From Paraescarpia echinospica (taxonomy: Eukaryota; Annelida; Polychaeta; Sabellida; Siboglinidae), in assembly GCA_020002185.1 (NCBI GenBank), contig CM034533.1, positions 47,838,346 to 47,902,345 on the forward strand: a stretch of DNA of 64,000 bases, written 5' to 3'. Position 1 is the stretch's first letter. Every line of letters starts with the position of its first letter. The notes below the pieces were generated by a model. That model made no database searches and was not told the DNA's origin. It saw nothing but the letters and a program-made list of their open reading frames with translations. Below, in pieces: positions 13,243 through 24,292 of the stretch. The translations under genes were made by a program, and so were the position numbers.

Positions 13243-13490
13243 ATCAGCCAGTCTCACTTTACTTGAAGGACCACTTCACTCTCCTCATCAGCCAGTCTCA
13301 CTTTACTTGAAGGACCACTTCACTCTCCTCATCAGCCAGTCTCACTTTACTTGAAGGACCACTTCACTCTCCTCATCAGCCAGTCTCACTTTACTTGAAG
13401 GACCACTTCACTCTCCTCATCAGCCAGTCTCACTTTACTTGAAGGACCACTTCACTCTCCTCATCAGCCAGTCTCACTTCACTTGATGGA
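13243..13490. repeat. 44-bp minisatellite, 5.6 near-identical copies
   Basis: Copies start at 13243, 13287, 13331, 13375, 13419 and 13463, each beginning ATCAGCCAGTCTCACTT. The first five appear identical by eye. Only the partial last copy diverges (CACTTCACTTGATGGA). Such uniformity points to recent expansion. Confidence 0.92.
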
Positions 13491-13619
13491 GTCATCTGAA
13501 AACAGAAACAGGTTATAAAGGAGGCTGTTAAGGCCAACATGATGTGTTGTACTGGCCTCAGGAACGCTAGAGAGAATATATCTACAGCTGATTCATTCTA
13601 CCGACTTTCTACCCCTAAA

Positions 13620-13835
13620 AGAAGTGGTTGAGTTAGTGTGGCGGATTGTCGATCGAAGGAACCGGAGTTCGGATCCTAATACAGACAGTCGCTTCGAAAC
13701 TTTGGCAATTTCGGTCACCTCGCGTTGTTTGTGTCTTAAAGCTAAAAGCCGTTGGTCCCTTCTATTTGGTGTCTGTCCCAGGGGAAGTAAAATAGTTAAT
13801 TTACGCCAGTTAAGTAAAAGATCACCACGTTGTTA
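13620..13835 (+). mobile_element. Probable tRNA-derived SINE, degraded
   Basis: An A-box-like GTGTGGCGGATTG is followed at the expected spacing by a B-box-like AGTTCGGATCC (13666-13676), then a body with AAAGCCGTTGGTCCC. It differs from the SINE family at 15401, 33500 and 48171. No target duplication was identified. Confidence 0.4.
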
Positions 13836-14165
13836 TATTACCTTTCCAACATGAATCCAACAAATCTCTCTGATTCAGCCATTTACCGAAGTTTATATTT
13901 TTTGTTTACCATGGAGCAAAATCAAAGGGCGCGCTGACCGCTTACTAGTTGTATCGAAGCCAGCCGCACGGTGGCGAGGTTGATCAATTTTTAAATGGTG
14001 GCACTCACATTAAACGGCGACTTTGTTTATTATGCAGGGACTCTATTCACGATCCACTACGTAACTGTCCTGCGCCGTCAAGCTTTGTCCTGCTACCAGT
14101 ACTCTCACGAGTAATATATGTGCATTGCTCTACTAGAGTGGTATGACATCAGCTAAAAAAAATCA
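13836..14165. other. Intergenic DNA without recognisable content
   Basis: I see no coding frame, RNA or repeat that can be supported in this stretch. Confidence 0.5.
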
Positions 14166-14636
14166 ATATTTCAAGTAGACGGTTCTCTACTTGTACAATG
14201 TTCCACCTACTTGTAACCTGCCCTCATTGGACAACTAGGCCCTCTGGTTCTACAGCTCTCTTTGATTTAAAAAACCCTAATCAATATCTTCATAACCATA
14301 AAATATTTAAGCACTTCTATTTTGTCTCTCCTTAGTCTCCTTGTTTCTAATGTTGTCAACCCACATTCTATTAGACTGCTTTCATAACTAAAGTCTCTCA
14401 GCTCGGGAATCGTATTAGTGTCTTTCTCCGGTGCACTCTTATATGTGTCTTTATTATGCTATGGCTTCCATTCTTGTATGCAATATTCCAAACTATTTTT
14501 GTACAGTGGTGCAATTACCTGTTTTTATTTATATTTCATAATTCTTCTGACCAATCCTAGAATTTATGTATCCTTTTAGGCAACAATCCCACATTGTTTT
14601 GTAACTTTCATGTTAGCACTGACAGTTACTTCTGAG
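14166..14636 (-). pseudogene. LINE reverse-transcriptase C-terminal remnant
   Basis: Minus-strand translation gives broken but clear similarity to the C-terminal part of the LINE at 9645-11675. One segment, from about 14410 down, reads ELRDFSYESSLIECGLTTLE followed by TRRLRRDKIEV. Upstream, a frame with stops reads NSRIGQKNYEI, and farther on LHTRMEA matches the LEYCIQAW region. There are several frameshifts and stops. It is an old fragment of the same LINE clade. Confidence 0.75.
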
Positions 14637-14637
14637 T

Positions 14638-14653
14638 TATATATATATATATA

Positions 14654-14708
<55 letters not shown>

Positions 14709-14740
14709 TTACATACATGTTTTGTGTGTGCGCGCGCGCG
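14638..14740. repeat. (TA)n/(GT)n compound microsatellite
   Basis: TA repeats with an internal GTGTGTGTGTG, followed by GCGCGCG. The next 120 bp stay rich in GTGTGC. Not coding. Confidence 0.9.
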
Positions 14741-15058
14741 TCTCCGTGTGCATGTGCGTGTGATTGTGCGTGTATGTGCTTAAGAATAATAGAGCAATGC
14801 GCGCCGCTTGCATGTTGTGTGTGTGTCGCGTGTATGTCACGTGCATGTCGCATGTCGCCTCGCCCAAGACATCACAGTTACCGACAGCTCACTTGTAGGA
14901 CGGCCGCGCAACAATTAGTCGATGTATTTTGTTTCTTACACAGGCTCTCAAATACTGTTACTACTTAGATAAGACGAGTGTATTCTCGCATTAGATGACG
15001 TTAAGTAGGACAAATCCTTCATCCTGTACTCCATACATGTCAACTGTCCGTCATTCGT

Positions 15059-15400
15059 GTGGCCTACATCCTACAGTGGCCTACACCCTACAGGGACCTA
15101 CAACATACAGGGGCCTACATCTTACGAGAGCCTACACCCTACAGTGGCCTACACCCTACAGGGGCCTACACCCTAAAGGGGCCTACAATCTACAGGGGCC
15201 TACAACATACAGGAGCCTACATCATACAGGGGCCTACACCATACAGGGGCCTACATCTTACGGGGGCCTACACCCTACAGGTGCCTACACCTTGTGGGAG
15301 CCTACACCCTACAGGGGCCTACATCCTACAGGGGCCTACATCTTACGGGGCCTATAGCCTACGTGGGCCAACATCTTTTTTGGGGGGCCTACACCCTACA
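15059..15400. repeat. 17-bp minisatellite (left part)
   Basis: About 20 copies of a 17-bp unit close to CCTACACCCTACAGGGG, with ACATC and ACAAC variants. A 17-bp period rotates through all three frames, which explains the Tyr/Thr/Pro/Gly-rich open frames here. Confidence 0.93.
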
Positions 15401-15724
15401 GTGGCGCAGTGCTAGAGCTACGGACTCTCAATCGAGAGAACCTGGGTTCGAATCCTGTGCTGCCGTGTGGAACCTTTAGCAAGTTCGTTGACTTCACGTG
15501 GCTCCAGTTCACTCAGCTGTATGAATGAGTACCTGGCTATAGACAGTGATGGATATTTGTGTAAGAATAGTCTTCGCGCATGAATTGCAGCGTGGCTGAA
15601 TGTTTCCCAGTGAATTCGAGATGGTGTTTGATTGAACCGGTCTGCCAGGCAGTAAAGTGTAATGCGCTTTTAGCAGTCCTAAAGACTGGGTATAGCGCTA
15701 TGTAAGAAATCACCTTCTAATTTT
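15401..15724 (+). mobile_element. Full-length tRNA-derived SINE inserted in a minisatellite
   Basis: It starts with an A-box (TGGCGCAGTGC, 15402-15412) and has a perfect B-box GGTTCGAATCC (15445-15455), followed by a non-tRNA body. The body contains a conserved block with CGAGATGGTGTTTGATTGAA, GTCTGCCAGGCAGTAAAGTG and a 3' end near GCGCTATGTAAGAA, with a short T-rich tail. The same block occurs in two minus-strand copies (33500-33675 and 48171-48287). The 9-bp CACCCTACA flanks both sides (15392-15400, 15725-15733). This could be a target duplication, but the host minisatellite contains the same string, so it is not conclusive. Confidence 0.85.
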
Positions 15725-16040
15725 CACCCTACAATGGCCCACACCATACAGGGGCCTACATCCTACAGAGGCCTACACCCTCCAGTGGCCTACATCCTAC
15801 AGGGTCCTACACCCTACAGGGGCTTACACCCTACAGGGGCCTACACCCTTCAGTGGCCTACATCCTACAGGGGCATACACGCTTCAGTGGCCTACATCCT
15901 ACAGGGGCCTCCACCCTACAGGGGCCTCCACCTTACAGGGGCCTACACCCTTCAGTGGCCTACATCCTACAGGGGCCTACACCCTACAGGGGCCTACATC
16001 CTACAGGGGCCTACATCCACCAGAGACCTACACCCCCAGG
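15725..16040. repeat. 17-bp minisatellite (right part)
   Basis: Continuation of the array split by the SINE. It is richer in CTTCAGTGG and ATCCTACAGGGG variants than the left part. Confidence 0.93.
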
Positions 16041-17590
16041 GGGCTCCGACATGTTGACATAGCCAACAGCTCTCCGCCCGGATATCGAAATCTATGTCAT
16101 TTGATGTTCATTCACTGAACTATCAGTTTATAAATAACTAAACAATACATTCGCCGTCTACTGTTTGCATATTATGTTACCCGTATATGATAGTTTTATT
16201 AAATCGTGCGATGACGTCTTCTTGCGGCTACCAGGAGAAAGTAATTTTTTTTCTTCAAACTATAATGACGAGTTGCACGCGTTGTGCCGGAACTGGTCAA
16301 CTAAATATCAATCGTATCAATCGCATCTCTAGAGTAACCCGACACACGACTGCTCTGGGCAGGCTACAAGTATTAGCTTCCCGTAGCGTTTGGTGGAAAA
16401 TAGATTGTACTATATACACTCGGGTTAGAATTACTAGCAAAAATGCCCGTTACCTGACGGGATGCTTTGGTAGAAGACAGTCGTGAAAGTAATATTTTCA
16501 AAATGTTAGAAAACACACAGCATCGTTACATCAACACCATAACGCGCTCGCTGATACTCGTTGTTTGTTCAAAATTTGAAAGGTATGAGAGAATGTGAAG
16601 TTCGCATCAATCGATATATCCTAGTCGTAATTGCTTAGAATTACAAATGACTTAACCAACATGGCAACATAGCTAGTAGCTATTGAGACAGTTGCCACGG
16701 CAAGTTTGTCAGCTCGCATGCTAGTTTTGTCAATCATACGAAGGTTATCAATGTTGTATGATTTATTTATCTTGGTGGCTATGACAATATTGGGAACTAT
16801 ACCGGAAACCATTGTCCCTGATACGACCTCCACTGCTACATAAATACATGTATTGACAATACTTCATAAATTTTTTATGCGGCGTTTGAATGGTACAAAT
16901 ACCCCCCAACAATCACTTGGTGACATGTCCTATCACACAGTAGCTGTCGTTGACAGGCATGTATCAGTATGAATGTCTCTCCTTATAGAAGTACTAAAAA
17001 CGGTTAGCAGAATAGTTGTCACTTAGTTGACAATTAAATAAAACATTTTATTTTCCAGTTATGACACATCAACAAATTCCAACACTTGCACATTTCTCCA
17101 AATTTAACAAGCTAATTACATGGAGATGCTGAATTATAAAGCATATTAAAATCAGGTTTTAAACTTTGACAATTCAAAATATGAAATTGTTTTACAGTCA
17201 CCAATACACGTGTATAGTCATAGGCGCTGGAACAGGAGGGGCAGGGGGCAGCTACCCCCTGGAATTTCTCTGAGGGGACAGATATATGGTTCTGCCCCTT
17301 CCCATTAAATGTGAGCGTGAATGTTTGTTTTTGTGGCGAGCGTCAATGGCGGGTGGAAATGTAAATTTTATGAGACGATTAACGTGTATTTGTGTCGACT
17401 GTGAAAGGTGTGTGCAATTGGAGGGCAGACTTGGTTTTTATTGTGTATTACGAGGCGTGGCAAAAATGTTCAGTGTTGCAAAGCTCCAGTATCCCCAACA
17501 TGAATTTCGTTCCTATTTAGTCCTTTGTTGATAATCCAGTTTCTTCCTTGAGCTCCTCTTTCATATAATAACTTTTTTTTTCCTCCTCTT
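16041..17590. other. Intergenic DNA, no supported gene
   Basis: Short open frames exist but none has codon bias, a domain or splice context that I can defend. Around 17221 a GGCGCTGGAACAGGAGGGG phrase resembles the edge of an interspersed repeat. Confidence 0.5.
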
Positions 17591-17935
17591 TTATTCCTTC
17601 CCTATGTTCTCTCTTCCTCTCTCTCTCTTTTCTCTCTCTCCTCTCTTTCTCCTCTCTCTTCTCTCTCTCTTTCTCTCTCTCTCCTCTCTCTCATCTCTCT
17701 CTCTCCTCTTTCTCCTTTCCTCTCTTCTTTCTCTCCTTTCTCTCTGTCTCTCTCTCATCTCTCTCTCTCCTCTCTCATCCATCTCTCCCTCTCCTTTTTT
17801 CTCTCTCCTCGTTCCTCCTCTCTCTCTCTTTCTCTATCCTCTCTCTCCTCCTCTCTCCCTCTCTTCTCTCCTCTCTCTTCCCTCCCCCCTCTTCTAAAAT
17901 GCTCTCTCTCTCCCTCTGTCTCTCTCTCTTCAAAA
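17591..17935. repeat. Polypyrimidine (CT-rich) tract
   Basis: About 340 bp of CTCTCT/CTCC/TTTCTC. The Arg/Glu and Leu/Ser frames are repeat artefacts. A short CA microsatellite follows at 18066-18150. Confidence 0.9.
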
Positions 17936-18179
17936 TCAATAATCTGTTAACTACAAACGGCCTTTTTCTTGCAGACCTTTGAGTTCCTCATCTCTCCTTT
18001 TGCGGACCTTGCATCGCGCAGTTCCCGCCTCTCCTTCCATGTCCCTCTCCATTCCTCCATCTCACGCACACACACACACCACCGCCACTACACACACGCA
18101 CATGCACTACACAGACACACACACACACACACACATACACACTCACAAACACATCTTTCAATCACTCGTTGTCGTATGA

Positions 18180-19545
18180 TTATCTGAGTTATAATGAAGA
18201 TGATGATCATTATCACATTATATAGATGTGTGATAATATGGATCAGTGAGCACGCTCTTTGGTACAATCTTGGGAGACACGCAGAGCATTACGCACTGTC
18301 ATCACAATCCTAACTTAAAGCATAAGCATAAACTTGGGCTAAAACGGAAAAATCCGGGAACTCACGAATTGCCATTTTTAGCCCGTGCAACTCAAAATAT
18401 GATAGTTTAAAAATACCTGTTTCGTTTACCTTTAAGCTGAGTATGTCTGGAAAAATGTTCCAATAACTTGTCCTTTTATGAAGACGTTGCCTTGTTGACC
18501 CAAACATTTTGTTTTGGGATCAAAACTTCCAATATATTGTTGAACTGAAAGGAAATTAACATTTTATGGCAATCTCTGTACTTTTCAACCGTGAAAGTGC
18601 CCCGTTTTATTTATTGCCCCCAGTAATCTGTCCATAATTCGTAGTTTTGACAAAGGAAGTACACTTTTGGGCTTACCCTTTTATGAAAGAAATGCCCATT
18701 TTGCCTTTAAAAAACACATACATTGTTACCCAAAAACATTTTTATTATGTGGAGTGTTGTGTTGGTCGCAACGTAAAGTGCCCCTTCATGGAGAATGTTA
18801 GTTTGGCCTGTTTGCAAGGGAAATTGTATATTCTCACACGTTTGAAACTAAGTAGTTGTCCTTTTTAGTAAAACTGCTGTTTGCCTATTGAGGACTTTCT
18901 CTACAAGTTGCTTTTTTAAGAACAAAATTGCCCCTTCTGAGATATGGTCACTAGCTGATAGTCATTTTATGGAGTAGTTGGCCCATTTCGAGGCGGATTT
19001 TGATAACTTTTTATCAGGAACGTTCATGATTGTTTTGCTAAATAAACTGCCTTTTAAAAGAACGTTTGTATTTTTGCCTTTGAACGTGCCCTTTCTGGAC
19101 AATGTTGTTGATTATATTGTTTACAATCCCAACAACATTGATCTATAAGAGGAGTAAAATTTGCTGATACCTAATAAGGCAGGGTGGGAGCAGGATTTGG
19201 GGGGTAAGGTGGCCTGAGTGGGAGCAAGTGCACGGTTCGAAATATACGCTGACCCGGTGCTCACCGAAACCGTATTTTATCACCGGGTCAGTAACATGTT
19301 AGAGTTACTGGCCCGTGTGACCGCCTACTTTATTGGGAAACTACTAGGTTTCGCCCAATAGCCTATACCACCTGGTCGTCAAGACGGACCGTGGGAATAA
19401 GCAAACCTATTGTCCTGACTTTGTTATCACAAAAACGTGGCGCTCACGAAATGCGCGTGTAATCTAATTATTATGGTGGAGCTAATGTTTATATTGTGTC
19501 TGTGTGCGTGTTTCCGTTCGCGCGTGCGTGCGTGCGTGCGTGCGT
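18180..19545. other. Intergenic DNA with degenerate repeats
   Basis: Between 18590 and 19090 a phrase such as AAAGTGCCCCTT, TTGCCC or TTTTATGGA recurs irregularly, as in a very old tandem repeat. At 19249-19293 an inverted pair TGACCCGGTG / CACCGGGTCA forms a hairpin with a 23-base spacer. No gene is seen. Confidence 0.5.
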
Positions 19546-19573
19546 ATATACACACACACACATATATATATAT

Positions 19574-19610
<37 letters not shown>

Positions 19611-19665
19611 TATATATATATATATATATATACATACATACATACATACATATATATATATACAT

Positions 19666-19700
<35 letters not shown>

Positions 19701-19708
19701 TATATATT
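19546..19708. repeat. (TA)n with CATA and GGTATA interruptions
   Basis: A compound microsatellite of TA, ACATACAT and two GGTATATA islands. The Tyr/Ile frames on both strands are artefacts. Confidence 0.92.
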
Positions 19709-19709
19709 A

Positions 19710-19973
19710 AATAACTGTTTACAGTCAATGTCGAACAATGGTTGGGGGCAACGTTCCCCCCACTTTGTTTGTTAAAAACCGCCCTGCGTCAAAGCGCATC
19801 TGCAAACTACAAAGACGTGCTGCCAGAATGATAACAGGCTCTGAATACACAGCTCCAAGTGCTCCATTATTGAAACGACTAAATTCGCTGCTGTTCCATT
19901 GTGTATCGAGCCTTTCGACACGAACAACACGGTCAAGTACAAGTGGGGACATGTACGTTCCAAGAGCACGGAC
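19710..19973 (+). pseudogene. LINE reverse-transcriptase C-terminus, left half, split by an LTR element
   Basis: Translation gives LQRRAARMITGSEYTAPSAP, a typical LINE ORF2 C-terminal segment, then an internally shortened region and STRTTRSSTSGDMYVPRART. The frame ends abruptly where the LTR begins (19974). The missing C-terminal end resumes at 27277, so an LTR retrotransposon is nested in this LINE. The preceding microsatellite cuts off the rest of the ORF. Confidence 0.75.
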
Positions 19974-21358
19974 TGTAGCATTTATGCTATTTCTGAATGT
20001 TTAATCTACTTTCCTGAGGTTTAATTTTATAAATGAGGAAGGTCAAGCCAGTAGATAGACATATTGTTAACCAACCGCCTTAGTTACGTAATTACAGCAA
20101 CTCGGTTGCAGATGCGCTCAGTGAAGCGTGGTATTCTGTTGCTAGTGTTTCTAGGCAAGCAGGTGGTTTCACTGTAATCTTAGAGAGGGTGTTCTACAAT
20201 GCCTTGTTTGAATTGTATATTGCATTAGCCAATAGAAATGATGGAAACCTGTCATATGATGTGTAATTAGGTCTGCTTATACAAACATTTGTTGTACGCA
20301 TTTCGCCATCTGGGCGCTGGCGAAGGACTGGGACAGATCCAGGGTTGAACTAGACAGGTTGCCCTGCTGCCAAGAGAATGGCAAGGAAAGTCGTAAAGCG
20401 TGGTGGGAATCGTTAACGTGGGTTACGTTCCCAAGCTTTTGTATGTGTGTAATATGCAATGTCCAGAGTGACTATTCGATCGAACTTCGAAGAAACCATG
20501 CCGCCACGTCAGCAATACTTTGAGACAACGTTCCGGTCGGCCCCAACGTATTTGCGTCGATGAGCGATAATCGTGACGCGCTCACCCAGCAAGGGCCATC
20601 CTCGAACAGCGGTCTCACAGCGATATCGTCAGAAAGCTTGACCGAATGCGACTCGTAGCGGCCGGCGGTAAACGTATTCTACCAGGCGTCGTCATTCGCG
20701 CGAACCCGTTCATCCGACTTCTCGATCGTTTGCGACAAAACAAGACCTCTCGTTCGAATTCGTAGCGGCCGGCGGTAAGCGTCTGCTGCCCGGCTTCGTC
20801 TTTCAGTTGAACGTATTCAACTGACTTCGCAATCGTTTGCGACCGTGCGATCACTGAACGGACGCGACTCGAGAATTCGCGGCGCACGACGGCAATCGTC
20901 AAGTGCCCGGCATCATCACTCGTGCGCCCGAGATACACCATTCTATTGTTGTTCTGAGCTCGGCGTGTTGACTTTAATGAGAGTCCGCGAGGACTAGCTT
21001 ATACTGTGTATTTATATTATGGGAGTTATTCTTAGATAACACTTGGCGCCTAGTGTATGGTCGTATAGCGGTATAATCCACCTTAGAAAGGAAGTGGAAT
21101 TTGATAATCGAAAGATTCAGTGTTATTGTTTATTATGTTCTATTAAGATTTGGTTACGGGATTTTTTTATTCTGTTTATTTTGTTAATCGAGATATTTAC
21201 CAAAAGGAAGATATCCTGTAATAAAGTTTATTAAATTTTCCTCGTTCTTTGTTGCTTGTTCACGATAACCGTTCTTTCTCATATGCGTTGACCTTGATAT
21301 ATAAGAACCCTACTAGACTGAGCCATCTAGTGTACGGAGACCTCGCTAATCCGTGACA
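19974..21358 (+). repeat. 5' long terminal repeat of a Ty3/gypsy element
   Basis: 1385 bp, from TGTAGCATTT to CCGTGACA. It is nearly identical to 25670-27276. It contains three degenerate GC-rich units about 110 bp apart, starting near 20648, 20763 and 20877; the first two contain GTAGCGGCCGGCGGTAA. A TATA-like CTTATACTGTGTATTTATA lies near 20998 and a poly(A) signal AATAAA at 21220-21225. Confidence 0.9.
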
Positions 21359-21362
21359 TATT

Positions 21363-21373
21363 TGGGGGCTCGT
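21363..21373 (+). promoter_or_regulatory. Primer binding site, tRNA-Pro type
   Basis: TGGGGGCTCGT follows the 5' LTR end by four bases. It is complementary to the 3' end (with CCA) of tRNA-Pro, the usual primer for elements with this sequence. The match weakens beyond 11 bases. Confidence 0.7.
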
Positions 21374-21998
21374 ACGCGGGATTCCGGTTAGGGGGAAATT
21401 AAAATAACACCTTCGGTCAACGCTATGAATTGCGGGTAACACGTGACGGCAACATAGAACATGCCTGAGAACTTAGCTGCACTCTGGTTCCGTGGAGTGT
21501 CAGCGTTGTTCCGTGGCTAGAGACGAAACCTACATCTATTCCAGTAGCTGTAGTGTAGGGTAATTCACATGCCCCTTGTCGTTTCTGCCCGGACATAATT
21601 CTGAGTCCCCTATTTCTCGTTATATTTATAGTTATCATTCACGTTTTGAGGCATTAGACTTGTTTATTGCAACAGTAAAGGACCATGAATTAATCGTATA
21701 ATTATTGTAAGTAGGAGCTTTGTTATTTTTCTGCTGTACAAGGAAGTTGAATTACTTGTTGCAATTGCCGAGTTGGCATTGGGCAGATTAAAGTCTCACA
21801 GAATGTCCGTGTGTTGATGGTTGACATGGCGTGGTTGAAATCGTATAGTGATTTCATTATTCCAGTCTTATGAGAAGATTGTGTGGAGTGTTGTAGCGTA
21901 GCTAGCACTTCTGTGGTTTACAGGTGATTGACCTTGTGTATTACTTAAACGTGATATCCGTTTAGTGATTGTTTCGTGTGTTGCACTAGTTTGCAAAC

Positions 21999-22886
21999 AT
22001 GGATCTTGCTCAATTAATTGAGTTAGGTGAGAAGTTAGGGTTAACAGGTCCCGAACTTCACGCATTTGTTCGCGATGAACAAGGAACCGCCCGGGCTGAG
22101 CGACAGGCCGCTCGCGAGGCGGAGAAAGAGAGGCTCCAGGCCGATATGGAGAAGGAAAGGCTCCAGGCCGAGCTCCGAGAAAAAGAGGCGGTAAGGCAGG
22201 CAGAGCTCCGAGAAAAAGAGGCGGCAAGGCAGGCCGATATGCGCGCGCGCGAAATGGAGCATGAAGAAAAGATGGCCAGGCTCCACAACGAGGCTACGAC
22301 CGTAGAGTACCGAGATTCGGTGAGTAATGCTTCAGCCATTACTAAGGGATTCCGTAGTCCTCCGTTACCCTGTTTTAACGAAGACAGGGATTCGATTGAT
22401 GCATATCTCCAGCGATTTGAAAGATATGCTGAAAACCAGGGTTGGGAGCGCGAGAATTACGCTATATTTCTGAGCGCATTGTTAACTGGTCATGCACTGG
22501 AAGTTTATTCCCGTTCCCCGATTTCCGTGGCCAACGATTATGACCAGTTAAAGCAAGCATTGCTAGGATGGTACCGACTGACTGTAGGCGATTTTCGTAA
22601 GAAGTTTTACACCTGTTCTCTAAATTCGACCGAAACAGTGTCGCAGTATTTTGCTCGTATGGAGCATTATTTGACTCAGTGGATTTCTTTGTCAAACATT
22701 AATGAGTCTTTCAAGGGCCTTAAGGAACTCATTCTGAGAGAGCAATTCTTGTTTATGTACCCTAGGGAACTGTCCGTGTTTCTGAGAGAACACAAACCGG
22801 TGGGGAAAGAGAATTTGTTAGAGTTGGTGAGAACATTTACAGATGCCCATTCATCATATGGTAAACGGGAAAATCGTCGAGACTGA
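21999..22886 (+). CDS. Ty3/gypsy Gag, N-terminal part ending at an in-frame TGA
   Basis: 295 codons from ATG 21999. Residues about 27-95 are an Arg/Glu/Ala/Lys-rich coiled-coil segment with tandem RLQA(D/E) and ELREKEA repeats. Residues about 115-285 form a capsid/SCAN-like domain with DAYLQRFERYAENQGWE, LSALLTGHALEVYSR and a conserved FRKKFYTC block. The frame stops at TGA 22884-22886. The same frame continues open into the zinc knuckle and protease, so this stop is probably a mutation of an Arg codon and not the natural Gag end. The product would be the particle-forming structural protein. Confidence 0.85.
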   Translation: MDLAQLIELGEKLGLTGPELHAFVRDEQGTARAERQAAREAEKERLQADMEKERLQAELREKEAVRQAELREKEAARQADMRAREMEHEEKMARLHNEATTVEYRDSVSNASAITKGFRSPPLPCFNEDRDSIDAYLQRFERYAENQGWERENYAIFLSALLTGHALEVYSRSPISVANDYDQLKQALLGWYRLTVGDFRKKFYTCSLNSTETVSQYFARMEHYLTQWISLSNINESFKGLKELILREQFLFMYPRELSVFLREHKPVGKENLLELVRTFTDAHSSYGKRENRRD

Positions 22887-23330
22887 GTCCGACCCACTCC
22901 CGTCCCTTCACCCGTCCCGAAAAGTAGATCAGGGGAGGGGAGATACCCTATTTCTAACCCTACCCCGCGGCCCGTTCCTCCGCGTACATGTTTCCTTTGT
23001 AATCGGCCAGGTCACATCGCGAGACAGTGTACAGTGGGAGTGCAGAATAGGAATCCTCCACCGCAAAGGATGAAACCAGTGGTTGGGAATTGTGCAGTTG
23101 TGCTAAACCAGAATTCCCCTAGTCACCAATGTCCTGTGGGTGGGACTGATGTCACTTTGCAATTTGGATGTAAGATCCCCGTGATTGCTAGTGCTTGTGT
23201 ACAACATGAAAACAGTTGTAACTTACCGGTTGTAGAGGGGTATGTGGGGGGATCCCCAGTGAAAGTATTACGCGACAGCGGGTGTAACGGAGTCGTTGTA
23301 CGACGAAGCATAGTTCGGAAGATCAGTTAA
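22887..23330 (+). pseudogene. Gag zinc knuckle and start of protease (same frame after the TGA)
   Basis: A CCHC zinc knuckle, CFLCNRPGHIARQC, is encoded at 22989-23030 in the Gag frame. Further on is the aspartic-protease active site LRDSGC (23266-23283) in a VEGYVGGSPVKV context. The frame breaks at about 23325. The second half of the protease, with DLVIGNV, follows in another frame up to a TGA at 23528-23530. Confidence 0.8.
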
Positions 23331-24292
23331 CTGGGAAAACCAAAGTCCTTATGCTGATGGACCGATCCGTCATTGAAGTCCCAACTGCCCGGTGCTATGT
23401 GAGAACTCCCTTTTTCACAGGAGAAATTGAAGCCCTATGTCTAAACAACCCCGTTTATGACTTAGTCATTGGCAACGTTGTTGAATTAAATTTACCCTGT
23501 TCCGATAACAGTGAAGGTTCTCCTTTTTGAGGAACCAAGTCAGATGGTGTCCCCGTTACTGTTGAGACCCGTTTGAATGACACCCCAGTCACCGGTTGTG
23601 CTGTAGAAACCCGTGCTCAACGGGAGCGCCTTTCTAAACCCACAAAACCTTTGATAGTGCCTCAAGTTGTTGGTGCGAGTATATCCGTCGATGATTTCTT
23701 GAGAGAGCAAAAAGGGGATGAGACCTTAAAGAAATGCTTTGATTCGGCTGAAGTGACTAAAGGGAAACCTAAGGGAGAACAAACAAGTCAATTCGTGATC
23801 GAAAGGGGGCTCCTTTATCGCTTGTTTCAGAAAGAGAAAGAGGGTGAGACTGTGAAACAACTAGTAGTGTTGCGCAATCGAGTCATGACGTTAGAACATG
23901 AAACCATCCTATCTGAACATCAGGGAATTAGGAAGTCGATAGGCAGAATCCTCCTTAATTTCTACTGACCAGGTATAGTAGGTGATGTCCGTAGATTCTG
24001 CCAGTCATGTGACATCTGTCAGAAGACCGTTAGTCGAGACAATGTCCCTAAGGCTCCTGTACAATTGATTCCCATCGTAAACACGCCCGTTGAAAAGGTA
24101 GCGATAGATTTGTTAGGTCACTTAACCCCAGTGACAGAGAGAGGTAATGTGGAGACGCTAGGTTTAGCTGCTGTTGTCGAAGAACAACCTGAATGTGAGA
24201 CTGATGAGGATTTTCCCATTCCTGAGAGAGAGGAAAACATTGGGGACGTCCATGTGAGTGATAGTTTATCACCTGATCAGACACGAGACTAA
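23331..24292 (+). pseudogene. Protease end plus integrase H2C2 zinc domain; integrase core missing
   Basis: In one frame (with TGA stops at 23528 and 23966) the sequence runs from the protease C-terminus through a linker to an integrase N-terminal zinc domain: HETILSEHQG supplies the histidines and CQSCDIC the cysteines. The first strand of the catalytic core follows, VEKVAIDLLGHLTPVTERG, which contains the first Asp. Directly after it the frame jumps to an acidic linker (EEQPECETDEDF, HVSDSLSPDQ) that leads into RT. The rest of the DDE core is absent, as expected after a large in-frame deletion. Integrase therefore precedes RT, which is not the standard Ty3/gypsy order. Confidence 0.82.

Noticed and set aside
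15445..15455. Perfect B-box suggesting a tRNA gene
   Set aside because: There is no foldable acceptor stem around it, and the sequence continues into a repeated SINE body with two more copies in the window.
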